From Jaltomata sinuosa (taxonomy: Eukaryota > Streptophyta > Magnoliopsida > Solanales > Solanaceae), in assembly GCA_003996215.1 (NCBI GenBank), contig QJPP01003449.1:176333-240332 (forward strand): a stretch of 64,000 nucleotides of DNA, in the 5' to 3' direction. A program made the translations under genes and the position numbers. This document shows, piece by piece, positions 44,066 through 55,119 of this stretch. A model generated the notes under the pieces. It saw only the letters and a program-made list of their open reading frames with translations, did not search any database and was not told where the DNA came from. How positions within the stretch are numbered: position 1 is the first letter of the stretch; each line of letters opens with the position of its first letter.

Positions 44066-45200
44066 AATTCAATACGATAACAATAACATATTCAGTACAA
44101 CCCTACAATGTGATCTGGAAAAGGGTAGAATGTAAGCATACCTTATTCCTATCTTAGAGGTAGAGAGACTATTTCTAATAGACCTTCGGCTCATGAGAGA
44201 AATAATCCAATGCAATTCAGAAAAAAAAAGTAACAAAAATACAAAGAATAGTAGATGATGACAAAAACAACACATAGTAATAGGACATGTACTACAAAAA
44301 AATAATTTGATAGTCAAAGTACAAGAAATTACAGGAGCACAACTACTAGTATGGACGGATAACACGACAACACACCGCTCTTACTAATCTTCTATCCTAG
44401 TTTGTGTCCTCCACAACCTCTTATCTAGGGTAATGTCCTCGATAAACTGAAATTGCACCATGTCCTATTTAATCAACTCTCATTAATATTTCTTCGATCT
44501 ACCTCTACGTCTCCTGAAATCATCCATAGGCAACCTCTCATACCCCCGCATTGGGGCATCTATGCATCTGCTCTTCACATGCTCGAGTCATCTCAGTCTT
44601 GCTTTTCACTTTTTGTCCTCCACCAAAGCTTCTGCCACCTTATTCGAGATATCTTTATTTTTAATCTTATCTCTCCTAGTGTGCCTATACATTCATAGCA
44701 ACATTCTCATTTTTGTGACTTTCAACTTCTAAACGTGGGAGTTCTCTATTGATCAACATTCTGTCCCATACAACACAATTGGTCTAAATATCACTCTGTG
44801 AAATTTGCTTTTAAATTTTGGTGGCACCTTCTTATCACAAAAGACTTTAGATGCGAGCCTCTATTTCATTCACCCTTCACTAATACGATGAGTGACATCC
44901 TTGTCAATCTTCCCATTTCCTTAGATAATATCATAATATATCCAAGATACTTGAGACCTCTTCTCTTTTGGATGACTTGTGTATCAAGCCTCACTTCCAT
45001 ATTCATCTTATACGTTACGTCACTGAACTTATACTCCAACTATTATGTCTTGGCCTTACTCAATTTGAACCTTTTAGATTTCAGGGCTTCCCGGAAAAGA
45101 AATCCATAAAGTCCTCGGTAGGATTGGCAGCATCCCCCTCATGTTTCCCAACTTTCAACTTAGTGTTAATTCTATTTAAGTCTCATCAATTAAAACTATA
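44066..45200 (-). mobile_element. 5'-truncated LINE with degraded reverse-transcriptase C-terminus
   Basis: The minus strand encodes, with breaks, the end of a LINE polyprotein: KVPPKFKSKFHRVIFRPIVL, YGTECWSIENSHV, KLKVTKMRMLL, YRHTRRDKIKNK, ARLRWLEHVK and MDDFRRRRGRS. The shared SINE/LINE tail follows, ending in a TTATTGTTATCG-like end at 44070. It is not functional. Frames on the plus strand (44453-44698, 44798-45109) are shadows of it. Confidence 0.8.
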
Positions 45201-45329
45201 TTATCTGCCAATAACATAAAGCATAACATCTCACATTAAATTTATTGTGTCAATACATTCATCACTAAAGTAAATAAAAATCAATAAAGGTAAAATACAA
45301 TCATGCTATATAACTTAGATATCTTTCAC

Positions 45330-45352
45330 AAAAAAAAAAAAAAAAAAAAAAG
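45330..45352 (+). repeat. Poly(A) tract
   Basis: About 22 A residues are followed by AGAAGAAGGGAGG. This is a homopolymer likely to vary in length. I could not tie it to a retroposed gene. Confidence 0.7.
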
Positions 45353-45796
45353 AAGAAGGGAGGCGAGTCTTTAATTAGCTAGGGATATTAATAACTCACT
45401 TAATTGACTATTTAAATTTTCACCTTATTATTATAAATTTATTTCTCAATTTGTAATCTCCTCCTTCATTTTCTAGTCCCCTGCACCAATGTAACAATAT
45501 TATTTTCTAAAAAAAGTCCTTGATTAGCTAAGAAGGGTGCAAATGCTAAACATCTGCAATTGTAAATTTATCTGCGCAAAATGGCTTAGCTATAAATTAG
45601 GCGATGTCTTAGCAACATGGCTGGCTATGGAAGCCAACAATATGTTTCTCCATTTCTCCTTTTTCCTCTTCTCTGATGTCACCCTTCTTCTTCTTCTTCT
45701 TCCTCCCTTCTCCATCACTTCTCCAGTCTGCCATCTCCTACTTGAATCAAGAACATGGATTTACCTTTATCTATGCCATAAAAGGTACATACCCCT

Positions 45797-46485
45797 TTTT
45801 TATGTAAGCTCCAAAGGTGCAAAGTTTATGTCTTTTTTTGGTTTTCACCATTACCCAGAACAGTTAAATCAAGAACACAAATTTCTCTTATTATATTATG
45901 GGTAATACCCTTTTTCTTATGTGTGCTGTAAAGGTGCAAACTTTATGTCATTTTTGGGTTTTCACCATTGCCCAGAACTGTTGAATCAAGAACACAAATT
46001 TCTCTTATTATACAGAAGGATGATACCCTTTTACGCAGACTAAATTATCCTGGGATTATAATCGCTGGACTAATTTTTACCATATGGGAGGTGGGATAAA
46101 ATAATCCGATGTGAATGGATAAGGTGGGATATCCAAGGCTAGGTTTGGTATTAGATTCATACTATGTTTGGTTGATGGTGTAATTAATCCTGGGATAAAT
46201 TTATACTATCAACCAAACATGGTATAAATTTAGTACTAAACTTAATCGTGGAATATCCACCTTATCCCGCGTACCAAACGACCCCTAAAGGTGCAAACTT
46301 TATGTCATTTTTGAGGTTTCACCATTGTCCAGAACAGTTGATTCAAGAACAGAAATTTCTCTTATTATATAAAAGGGGTACCTTTTTTTATGTTGCTGTA
46401 ATGTGCATGCTTTATGTCATTTTTTGGGTTTTCACCATTTTCCAGAACTGTTGAATCAAGAACAGAAATTTCTCTTATTATATGC
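45797..46485 (+). repeat. Four-copy tandem repeat of about 100 bp upstream of the ELMO gene
   Basis: The string AAGGTGCAAA(C/G)TTTATGTC, TTTTGGGTTTTCACCATT, CCAGAAC(A/T)GTTGAATCAAG, AACA(C/G)AAATTTCTCTTATTATA occurs at about 45813, 45931, 46286 and 46400. A MITE fragment separates copies two and three. It lies in the leader or first intron region of the ELMO gene. Confidence 0.8.
46030..46285. mobile_element. Tourist-like MITE remnant inside the tandem repeat
   Basis: The right end ACCAAACGACCCCTAA is the inverse of the GGGGTCGTTTGGT terminus of the MITE at 7471-7806. The interior is a fold-back sequence (ATCCTGGGATAAATTTATAC, GTTTGGTTGATGG with CTATCAACCAAAC). The left terminus is not recognisable. 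Confidence 0.6.
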
Positions 46486-46934
46486 CAATAAAAGTTGGTG
46501 CCCCCTTTTTCCTTTTGTGTATGTGCATGCAATTTGCAAACTTTATTCTTTTTGTCTTATGTAATGATGTTATTTGTTGGATGTAGAAAAAAGAGGAAGT
46601 ATCTGGATTACCTTTTAGAACAACCTTTTCCATAATTGTGCACCTGTAATGAAGGCAATTAAACAAAAGTTCCCTTTGATTGCGGTTTTAATCTCCAATT
46701 TGTTTGTGATTATCCCACATTTCTCCCCTTTTCCCTTTTTGGGATTACATAATTTTGGTGGTTGGAAGTAAGAATGAGGATTGAAATGATGATCGTTTGA
46801 AAATGTAAGAAGGAAGCATGGGCTGGTGTAATCATTTGAACAACTGTTTATTACTTATTATTCTTCTTTAGCCCTTTTTCGTTTCTGTTTGAAACTTTGG
46901 GAAAGATTTGATCTCCCGACAATTTTTCTTTCTA

Positions 46935-49289
46935 ATGAGATTAAGGCGTAGCCAATGCATTCTTTCTTGTGCCTTCTACCACAAAGTAAGCTTCTTTCAT
47001 CCTCATTCTTCTAGTTCATCTTCTTAGAATCCTTGTATTTTGTCGGAAGTTTGGGTATTTAGCTTGGCTTAATGCAAACATAGTTGATGTTGATGATTTG
47101 TGTTAGTGGACCCCAACTAGTTTGGGATTGAGGTGTGGTAGTTTCCGTTAATGAATGCAAACATAGTTGAACGGAATGGGTCGAATTGAGCAAAATGGAT
47201 GCTGATGATTTGTGTTAGTGGACCCCAGCTAGTTTGGGATTGAGGTGTAGTAATTTCCGTTAATGAATGCAAGCATAGTTGAACAGAATGGATCAAAGAT
47301 GATTTGTTTTTGAGTACCCGACTAATTTGGGATTGAGGTGTAGTAGCTTTTGTTAATGAATGCGAGCATAGTTGATGAGACTGAATGACAGGTTTTATCA
47401 GTTCACACTGACTGACATTCTTGAATCCTCTGGCAATGTGGGTTGTTTTGATTATCTTAGGCAAGATTTGATCTTGATATCCGCAATGTTCTTCATTCTT
47501 CTTGTTCTTTTTATTGGCATCATTTTAGTTTTCTGAAAGTTTGGTTGCTTATAGCTTGGTTAAATGCAAACATAGTGGAGTGAACGGGTCAAATTGAACG
47601 AAATGGATGTTGATGATTTGTATTAGCGAACCCCAACTAGTTTGGGATTGAGGTGTAGTAGTTTCCGTTAACGAATGCGAGCATAGTTGATGGGACTGAA
47701 GTATTGGTTTCATCAGTTCACACTGCCATTCTTGAATCCTTTGGCCATGTGGGTTGTTTTGGTTATTCTTAGGCAAGATTTGATCTTGATATCCCTAACG
47801 GTTCCTCCTATACTTAAAACTTTTGATCTACTTCGACCGTGGAACTAACTTTTCATTCTATTAGATTGTATAAGATATAAATCTTAGGCTAGATGATAGG
47901 ACGATTGAATTGTCATCCTGAATTGTACGGGTTGACTTGAAGAGCATTAACTTGCAATTTTCTTGAAATCATAGTTTTAATTTCTCTGCTGCACTCTGCT
48001 ATGACCGATGTGCAACTTGATACATTTGTTGTTTTTGAGTGCATTTTGTGCTGGGATGGAGTAGCTTTCTTCGTGCTGGTACCTGTCTAACATGTGGACT
48101 TAAACTTAATTGTTATTGCCTGTGATATTTCTAAGTCAAAATCATTTGCACTGACTGAAATCTACCAGAGGAGTTGAGTTAGAGTCCTAAAACTATGTCA
48201 AATGCTAGTTCGTAATTTCATTTCAATTTGACTAACTTCTAGGAAAAATCAATGTGCAGTGGATTTAGCTTGTCTCTATGTTTCATGCCATATTGTGATT
48301 ACTTTACTTAATTTTCTTTAAACCAAACACTTTTCACGCGCAGCAGCTGGAATTGAATCTAGAAGTTATGCCTATAACCCTCTTTAGATTACGTTTGTGT
48401 TTCTTTATGTTGCTATCGTTTTTCTCGTTTCGTTCTTTTTTTTTTTTTACAGAAAGGCAAGTCATTGGCAGCTATATCTTCATGCACTTCTTTTTTAACA
48501 TTATAAGATTTAATTCTGTCACATTTTCATTTAGTTGTGTCATTTACTTCCATTAGCAATTTATAACAATGCAGAATGCACCTCTACTCTGATTTTACCT
48601 CACAGAACGTATGAATTCAGGCTGATGAAGATGAAAGTTATTGGCACAGAAAGAAGCTAGATGAGGAGCCAGCATGGTCACATAATCCTCCACACGTAAT
48701 TTCACAGTTTGCTCAGTGCTTTAGTGAGTGCAAATTATTTCTCTAAGTTACCACCTAAAGATGATTTCATTGACGGTCTCTACATCTGTATTATTTTTGC
48801 CTACTGTTCGGAAAATTTTCTCCTAGTTAGTGAAACTGGAGTGTATTTTAATATTTTAAATCTTTCTTTTTTGTTAAGTTCATAGTACAACAAATATGTC
48901 GCTTTTTTTAATTGTTACCACATAAGTGGTTTTATGACGTGTGAGCTTCTTATACCTTGCAATCGTTTTGATGCTCTAAACAGAAACTGTTCTTCTTAAT
49001 AAGCCATGTACTGTAATGTTTTTCTAACAAAGTAGCAGTGTTGTCAAAGGTGCGCGTTTAAGTCCTGAAGCGAGGCTCAAAACATGTTGAGTGCTTCGCC
49101 TCGCTTAATATGCACTTTCATATCGCCATTAAGGCTCTAAGACTATTTTTTCCTTGCGAATAAGCGTTTCCCGAAGGGATGACACTAAACAATTGGTATT
49201 TCACTTTATGTAAAAATTCTTTGTGCATATATATTTGTTATTCGTGCATATATTTGTTATTGATGCTTATATTTATTAGTCTCGGACTA

Positions 49290-49330
<41 letters not shown>

Positions 49331-52300
49331 ATTTTTTTTCTATTTGCGCCTTTTCTCATTAAAGCTCACACTTTATTTGCACTTTGCGCGTAAAGCCCTA
49401 ACGGACCTTAGAGCTTTTTTGGCCTTTTCGCTTTTGATAACACTGCAAAGTACTCTAGATGTCAAATCTCTGTTTTGCAATATATATGTGAGGCTGAGCA
49501 TCTTTCATCACCAGTATTACTATCCAGAAAGAAGTCTTCATATTTTAGTTTTAGAGGCTGGATAAGCCCAACTGGCAAGTATACGGCCTACTTAGGATAA
49601 GCTGATGAGCATGGTACATGATAGACTAGTGCATAGAGAAAACTATCGGAAGAACAACGTGAATCATAGTGAAAGGAACGACTTCAATTTAAACTTCAAG
49701 AAGTACCTCTTAGATTGTTTTTTATTGTTAGGGCTGTTGTTCCCTTTACTTAAAATGTTAAGTGAGATGTGTACATTTCCATTGTTATTTGTTCATTTCA
49801 CTCATCAGATTTTGATGGTTGTAGCTAATGCTATGGTTGGACCACGAGCATGGATAGGAGGAATCTTCAACCGCTCGAGCAATAAACGGCTTGGAAGCGA
49901 TAAATATCTTAACTACCCTTTAACTCCTCTTCAGGTAAACCAGAGTACCATATTGGCCTTTGAGTTTATCTTACCTCTATTTCGTGTCCTATCTGGTTGG
50001 ATCAGTTCCTTTGTTAAGTGGTTCTTTATGTTGGTAAAAATTTGTTGAGACTGTTATGGAAGTTTTATTTTACTTCCTATTGTAATTTACACCTTCTAAC
50101 ATCGTGAATTTTGCATATATATTTAATTTCTGCCAGGAACAATGCTTACACAGGCTTCAAGAACGGCTAGGAGTACCTTTTGATGAAGCACGCCTAGATC
50201 ATCAAGTATTTCCAAAATGCTGTTCTATTTGTATTTCGTGCTAATTTTGGTTCATTGTTACCATGAAAAGCTGATTACTTAAAGATAGTGAAGTTGCAAC
50301 TTGCTACCATCATGTAGATGCATTTTTTATAAGGGACTTGGAATATGTTTTTCTGGTTGCAACCTGTATTTTAGATCCTAACTAACTCCACTTTTCAGGA
50401 AGCTCTTCAAAATTTATGGAATGCAGCATTTCCAAATGTTAAGCTTAAAAGTTTGATCTCCGAACAATGGAAAGATATGGGCTGGCAAGGAGCAAATCCA
50501 TCAACTGACTTCAGGTCAAGTTCACCCTTTAAGATGTTAAATGTTTTGTCAAAACACGTCGATACTTTTGTCACTTTTCGTAGCAAGAAATGTGTAAAGA
50601 CCTCTAGGAAGGAGGAGATTGTTTATGTTTTTTAACTGTAATAATAATATGAGTAGGGTTGCTTTTTCATCTCTAATGAAGAAGGTATCCAACTATGCAT
50701 TCGTAGCGTTCGTTTAATGGCACTTCTATAATAATCAGTAGATAACTAAGGATTAGAGAAAAGCGATTCATCGCCTTGTTCACTTTTGACACTTTGTTAA
50801 AATATACCAATGTAAAGTAATACTGAGATATTTATCTCATTTGTAAAATCTTCTTGTTGCAGGGGTTGTGGATTTATTTCGCTCGAGAATTTGCTGTATT
50901 TTGCAACAAGATATCCGGTATGATTGTTCGGCTGTTCTGCAAAGAGCTTAAGTTGTTCAGTAGGATTGATGTTCTCTTTAGGTGTTCGTAGTATGATTGT
51001 CATATAATAACATAACTAATTGTGGATATTCAAAATCAAGGCTTGTTTTCATAGGTTGTTTTTCAAGCAAAGTGGATCGAGAGCAACGTGGGAGTACCCA
51101 TTTGCAGTTGCTGGGATTAATGTTACATTCATGTTGATTCAGATGCTGGACTTATTCTCAGGTGTCTAGTGTGCTGCAAGTTTGTGTAACTGTTGAATCT
51201 ATTGGAATGCTTTTCAAAAATCAGAAATGCTAAACATTGACAATTCTTCTGAGGATTCTCTTAATGTTTTAAGTAATTCGTACTGATTAAAAGCCATCTC
51301 CTATGTTGCTCGTACTCTCCAAAAATGTGCTTTTGAAGGATCTGACTCACTCCCAACAACGATTTTGGAGAGTCCGAGCAACATAGACAATCTCCACTGC
51401 TTTCAGATATCAATTACAGTACATTTTACCTTAGCTATTATTCTTTACAATGCTGTGGGCCGAAGATAGATATGGCTGGTTATCTCTTGTTTTTCGTTTT
51501 CTCTATTAGTATCTAAATTACCTTTCAGCTGTAAAACATTGTGTAATTGCTTAAGAATAAAAAACTGAAAGCATTTTAGAGTAACTGAAAATATGAACCC
51601 ACAGTAATACTTCTTTTTCTCTTGCAGAAAAACCGAAGTGTCTTCCAGGATTAAATTTTGTTAAGTTAATAGAAGGTAAGCCAGTCAGCTACATAGAAAA
51701 TTAATATTAAGTACTTTTGAATCACTGTTCTATTTAGATGAACTTGCTTTCTGAAAAAAACTGCAGAAGATGACGAGGCGTTTGATGTTCTATACTGTAT
51801 AGCATTTGCGATGATGGATGCACAGTGGCTGGCTATGCGTGCTTCATATATGGATTTTAATGTATACATTCTCCCTCTTTCTCTCTCTCTCTCTCTCTCG
51901 CTCTCTATGTATGTGTGAGTAACACATAGGCTATGTTGACCATATGAGGAACATGTCATGAGCTTATTGATTAAGATCAACGCGAGTGATTTTAGAAAAT
52001 GTCAATGCTGATTATTTTCTGATCGAACACTATCATTTAGGAGAAAGCATTAAGCATTCAGACTCTTTATTTCAAACAGAGCTTTCATTTCTGTGTGACT
52101 TCACTTCATAAGCCCGGTGCGGTGTAGAAATTTGCTGTGAATCCACATCAAAACGAACTTTGCTAGTTCGAATATGTTATAATTTCACAAAAAAATAGCG
52201 CAAAATTTATTCCATATTACGTCTACTGCGTTTGTCCGGAGAAGAGTCATTTCCTTAGCACAAATAGTTAGTCTACCTACACCTGCACCTATGCATTGGA

Positions 52301-52972
52301 TGCTTTCTTTTCCTTGAAGGTGCCTAGACCAATAAATTTTAATGTCATAGTACATAAATAGACACTCAAACTTGGCCTCAGCAAGTAAGCACTCCAATTT
52401 TGAGTATGCACATCTAGACAACTCAACTCGTCTCTACTGTGTCATTTGAATACTCCAACTTACAAAATGATCATCTAGACACCTCCAAAATTTGTGTGCC
52501 ACGTCAGCATCGGGTGTCCATGAGACACAATGGGGACGAGTTGGAGTGTTTAGTTGCCAATTGAGACCATGTTGATGTGTCTAGATGTGCACTCTCAAAG
52601 TTAGAGTCTTATGTGCCAGCTGAGGTCAAGTTTGAGTATCTGGTTATGTATTATGCCTTATTTCTAATATGAAAGTTGATTCACCGGAATACTACTAAAC
52701 AACTTTGAACTTAGAAGTGAAAGGCATGTCAAAACGAAACGAGCAGTTTGATCTGTTGTTATTCAAGATGATAGAGTAGTGAAGCTAAATTGTATATCTG
52801 AAACAGAAAAGAATGTTTCACATTATGTAGCTTACATTCTCTCTTCTACTAAATGGTTTTTGCTTCATTTCATCAGGACGTTTTGCAAGCGACGAGGACG
52901 CAGTTAGAGAGGGAATTATCATTAGATGATATACAAAGAATAGAAGATCTGCCAGCATTCAACCTGATATAG
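46935..52972 (+). CDS. ELMO/CED-12 domain protein, ten exons, about 287 aa
   Basis: Plant single-domain ELMO protein. ELMO domains act on small GTPases, and ELMOD proteins are GAPs for Arl-type GTPases. Exons are 46935-46985 (probable), 48621-48723, 49825-49934, 50137-50205, 50399-50514, 50863-50917, 51041-51161, 51628-51675, 51767-51861 and 52877-52972. Phases join throughout. Motifs in order: YWHRKKLDEEPAWSHNPP, NAMVGPRAWIGGIFNRSSNK, PLTPLQEQCLHRLQERLGV, EALQNLWNAAFPN, ISEQWKDMGWQGANPSTDFR (the conserved Arg of the WxxMGWQ...DFRG motif), GCGFISLENLLYFA, WEYPFAVAGINVTFMLIQML, PGLNFVKLI, FDVLYCIAFAMMDAQWLAMR and RTQLERELSLDDIQRIEDLP. The first exon (MRLRRSQC...HK) fits by phase and donor only. 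If it is wrong, translation could begin at the Met of NAMVGPR. No frame break is seen. Confidence 0.9.
47100..47690 (+). repeat. Direct repeats in ELMO intron 1
   Basis: The string CCCAACTAGTTTGGGATTGAGGTGTAG, TTTCCGTTAATGAATGC, AGCATAGTTGA occurs at about 47112, 47223, 47308 and 47630. CTAGTTTGGGATTGAGG is also a common ending of Solanaceae retroposons, so the array may have begun from such an insertion. Confidence 0.65.
49036..49445. mobile_element. hAT-type MITE in ELMO intron 2
   Basis: The left end CAGTGTTGTCAAAGGTGCGC and the inverted right end CAGTGTTATCAAAAGCGAAA form the TIR. Flanking 8-bp duplications CAAAGTAG (49028-49035) and CAAAGTAC (49446-49453) match at seven of eight, as for hAT elements. 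It is 410 bp, with an internal (AT)n microsatellite at about 49292-49326. Plus-strand frames here are artefacts. Confidence 0.85.
51301..51386. mobile_element. Short hairpin MITE in ELMO intron 7
   Basis: CTATGTTGCTCGTACTCTCC at the left and the inverse GGAGAGTCCGAGCAACATAG at the right form a stem of about 24 bases with one mismatch around a loop of about 37. Similar text (GAATCCGAGCAACATAGG) occurs at 53120-53217. It is a possible small-RNA-forming hairpin, by structure only. Confidence 0.7.
51885..51904 (+). repeat. (CT)n microsatellite
   Basis: About ten CT units with one interruption (CTCG) lie just after the donor of ELMO exon 9. Confidence 0.8.
52344..52656. mobile_element. Long-TIR MITE in ELMO intron 9
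   Basis: The left TIR (CATAAATAGACACTCAAACT, TGGCCTCAGC) is matched in inverse by the right (GCTGAGGTCAAGTTTGAGTA, GGTTATGTATTATG). Inner arms also pair (ACTCCAACTT with GTTGGAGTGT, CATCTAGACA with TGTCTAGATG). It is non-coding, about 313 bp. The superfamily is uncertain, with a MULE-derived MITE being plausible. Confidence 0.75.
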
Positions 52973-53109
52973 TAAACACACTTCTCATTCCCCTCTATAA
53001 TAGCTCAAAAAATTTCTGCAGAAAGAACTTTCATGCTCATACAATCTGCAGATTGTCTATTTGGTTTAGAAAATTGCTATCCCAAGGGGGTAGTTAAAGA
53101 CTGTTGCTT

Positions 53110-53220
53110 GGACTCTTCAATAATGTCGACACGTACGTGGTGGATAATAGTGTATTTTTTTAAGGATCCGGCACGTGTACGGCAACATTTTTGTAGAATC
53201 CGAGCAACATAGGTTAAAGA
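53110..53220. mobile_element. Short Solanaceae MITE-like repeat 3' of the ELMO gene
   Basis: GTCGACACGTACGTG, GTGTATTTTTTTAAGGATCC, GGCACGTGTACGGCAACATTTTTG and GAATCCGAGCAACATAG form a fold-back related to 51301-51386. It lies within about 250 bases of the ELMO stop, so it may be in the 3' untranslated region. Confidence 0.5.
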
Positions 53221-53929
53221 TTAGACAAACCTGAAGATAGATGTAAAAAAGGTGGTGGTTTTTGTCCTGTCATAGATCTAAATGCTACTAGTAGGAAATA
53301 TAGAAAATTTGTAGTGCTTTTTAACTTTAATTCTTAATTTCTTCTTGTATAATATCGGATTGAGATTAGTTTAAATGAAGCGACATGGACAATAAAGATT
53401 CATATAGCCAATTTTCAACTTGCTCGGGATTGAGGTATAGTTAAACGTTATTGAATAGACTAAAGAAGGGTTAGTTACTAGATTAGTGACCTGTAACTCA
53501 TGATGTTAAATAAAAGGAAAGTTACGGATATGTGCAGTTCGTCCAACTAGTTTACCAACATGGCCGAATTAAACAAAAACATATATGATATTAGTGTATA
53601 TGTTGTGTATAGTATATGTATATTTCTACTATATACGTTGTCATGCCAGCTTCCTAGGGGCATTTGTGTCTTTTCGGTGTTCTGAAATAAAAGCTGGTAC
53701 CTAGAGCTACACGTGTCGTCAAATTTTGCTTCTATTAGCCGAAAAGTTATCTCCTATAAATTACTCCAACAATAATTATGTGACTATCAAACTTTTGATA
53801 TTAAATATGTCATAATGTTTGTGTGATAGTAAGAACTTGTTATCAATAGTAGAATTAAAAATTTGAGTTAAATTATTTCTAAATTTGCAAAAGGTAATAT
53901 GTTTAAATATGTTTGAAAAAAATACTTTC

Positions 53930-54192
53930 TCCGTTTTATTTTATCTGATCCCCTTATTAAAAATAGTTATTTGAATTTACTTGTTCAATTTTTGAAATTA
54001 AGAGAAGTTTATCATTTTCTTTCAATACTACCCCTATCATTAAATGATTACATAAAGTATTAGCAGTCAAATGTAGACTTCGAAAGCATAATTAATAAGA
54101 TTCGTTTATTAGTAAAATAAACCTCTAATAAATATTTATTTACGAGTTATGCCAAGTCAACATTAGGTCAAGTAGCATAAAACGGAAACAGT
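53930..54192. mobile_element. Stowaway-like MITE
   Basis: The left end CTTTCTCCGTTTTATTTTAT and the inverted right end CTACTGTTTCCGTTTTATGC are terminal repeats sharing the CCGTTTTAT core. It is about 260 bp and AT-rich. TA flanks are plausible but not precise. Confidence 0.55.
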
Positions 54193-54237
54193 AGGAACAA
54201 ATAAACTAAAAATGGAAGACATACACCGTAAGAAACA

Positions 54238-54338
54238 ATCTCTCTACCTTCCTTTGTGGGATAAGATCTACGTACATCCTATTCTACTCAAACTTCACTC
54301 ATGAAACTACAATGAATAAGTTGTTATTATTATTGAAG
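54238..54338 (+). mobile_element. Degenerate SINE/LINE tail
   Basis: CAATCTCTCTACCTTCC, GGGATAAGATCTACGTACATCC and a (TTATTA)n end match the tail module of 36118-36227 in diverged form. Confidence 0.5.
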
Positions 54339-54362
54339 GACATACACGATAACATAAATTGT

Positions 54363-54392
54363 TGGGCCCGTGCTAACACGGCCAGTGCTATC
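54363..54392 (+). mobile_element. Helitron-type 3' terminus, copy 1
   Basis: The hairpin GGCCCGTG-CTAA-CACGGCC is followed about ten bases later by CTAG, the CTRR end of Helitrons. It stands about 720 bases before a better-preserved copy of the same end at 55086-55118. Confidence 0.5.
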
Positions 54393-54536
54393 TAGAATAT
54401 ATAGAAGAGCCTTGGAAGCAGCTGGCCGTTGTCATGCCAGCTTGCCGACCAAGGCTCTTCTTGGTATTTCACATGCAATTTTTTCTTTTTTCGTTTTAAT
54501 TTATTTGTTTTACTTTTCTTTTTATTCTGTTATATA

Positions 54537-55080
54537 TATAAAAATTACGTAAAATTTACTACAAATCACAATAATTAAAAATTTAAAATATTTAAAAGAC
54601 ATATAAAAAATTTGATTGACTTGCGAAATTATATCAATGCCACATAAATTGGGACAGAAGAAGTAACATCTCAAGTAACATATATTATTTGAAAATAATA
54701 TAAAAGTTACTATAAATCACAATAATTAACAACTTAATGTTCAAAAGACATATAAAGAATTTGGTTGACTATCAAAATTCTATCAATGCCACACAAATTA
54801 AAGCAGAGAGAGTAATATATATTATTTCAAATTATGTAAAAATATTATAAATCACGTAATTAACAACTTAAAATATCTAAAAATTATATAATAAATTTGA
54901 TGACTCTTCAAATTTCATCAGTGCCACATAATTGGGACAAAAAGAGTAACATATATTATCTAAAAATTATGTAAAATAATAATAAATCACAATAATTAAC
55001 ATCTTGAAATATTTCAAAAAATTTAATTGCTAAATTTCCTATGTGTCATATAAATTGAGATAGAAAAATAATAGTACTAT
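54537..55080 (+). repeat. Four degenerate tandem repeats of about 135 bp
   Basis: Each unit holds TA(A/T)AAATCACAATAATTAACA, a run like TTCAAAAGACATATAAA, AATTTGATTGAC and ATCAATGCCACATAAATTGGGACA. The array ends at a Helitron-like 3' hairpin. A similar single unit is seen at about 29390-29550. Confidence 0.7.
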
Positions 55081-55085
55081 ATATT

Positions 55086-55118
55086 GGGCCTGTGCCTAGC
55101 ACGGGCCTTGGTATCTAG
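55086..55118 (+). mobile_element. Helitron-type 3' terminus, copy 2
   Basis: The hairpin GGCCTGTGCCTAGCACGGGCC is followed after nine bases by CTAG and then T, which fits the Helitron 3' rule (a hairpin about ten bases before CTRR, inserted before T). The 5' TC end was not found, so element length is unknown. Confidence 0.6.
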
Positions 55119-55119
55119 T

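Noticed and set aside
44453..45219. Plus-strand frames of 81-103 codons
   Set aside because: They are antisense to a minus-strand LINE reverse-transcriptase remnant.
49292..49326. Coding sequence across the (AT)n tract (YIYIYI frame, 49179-49565)
   Set aside because: It lies within a hAT MITE in an intron and is driven by the microsatellite.
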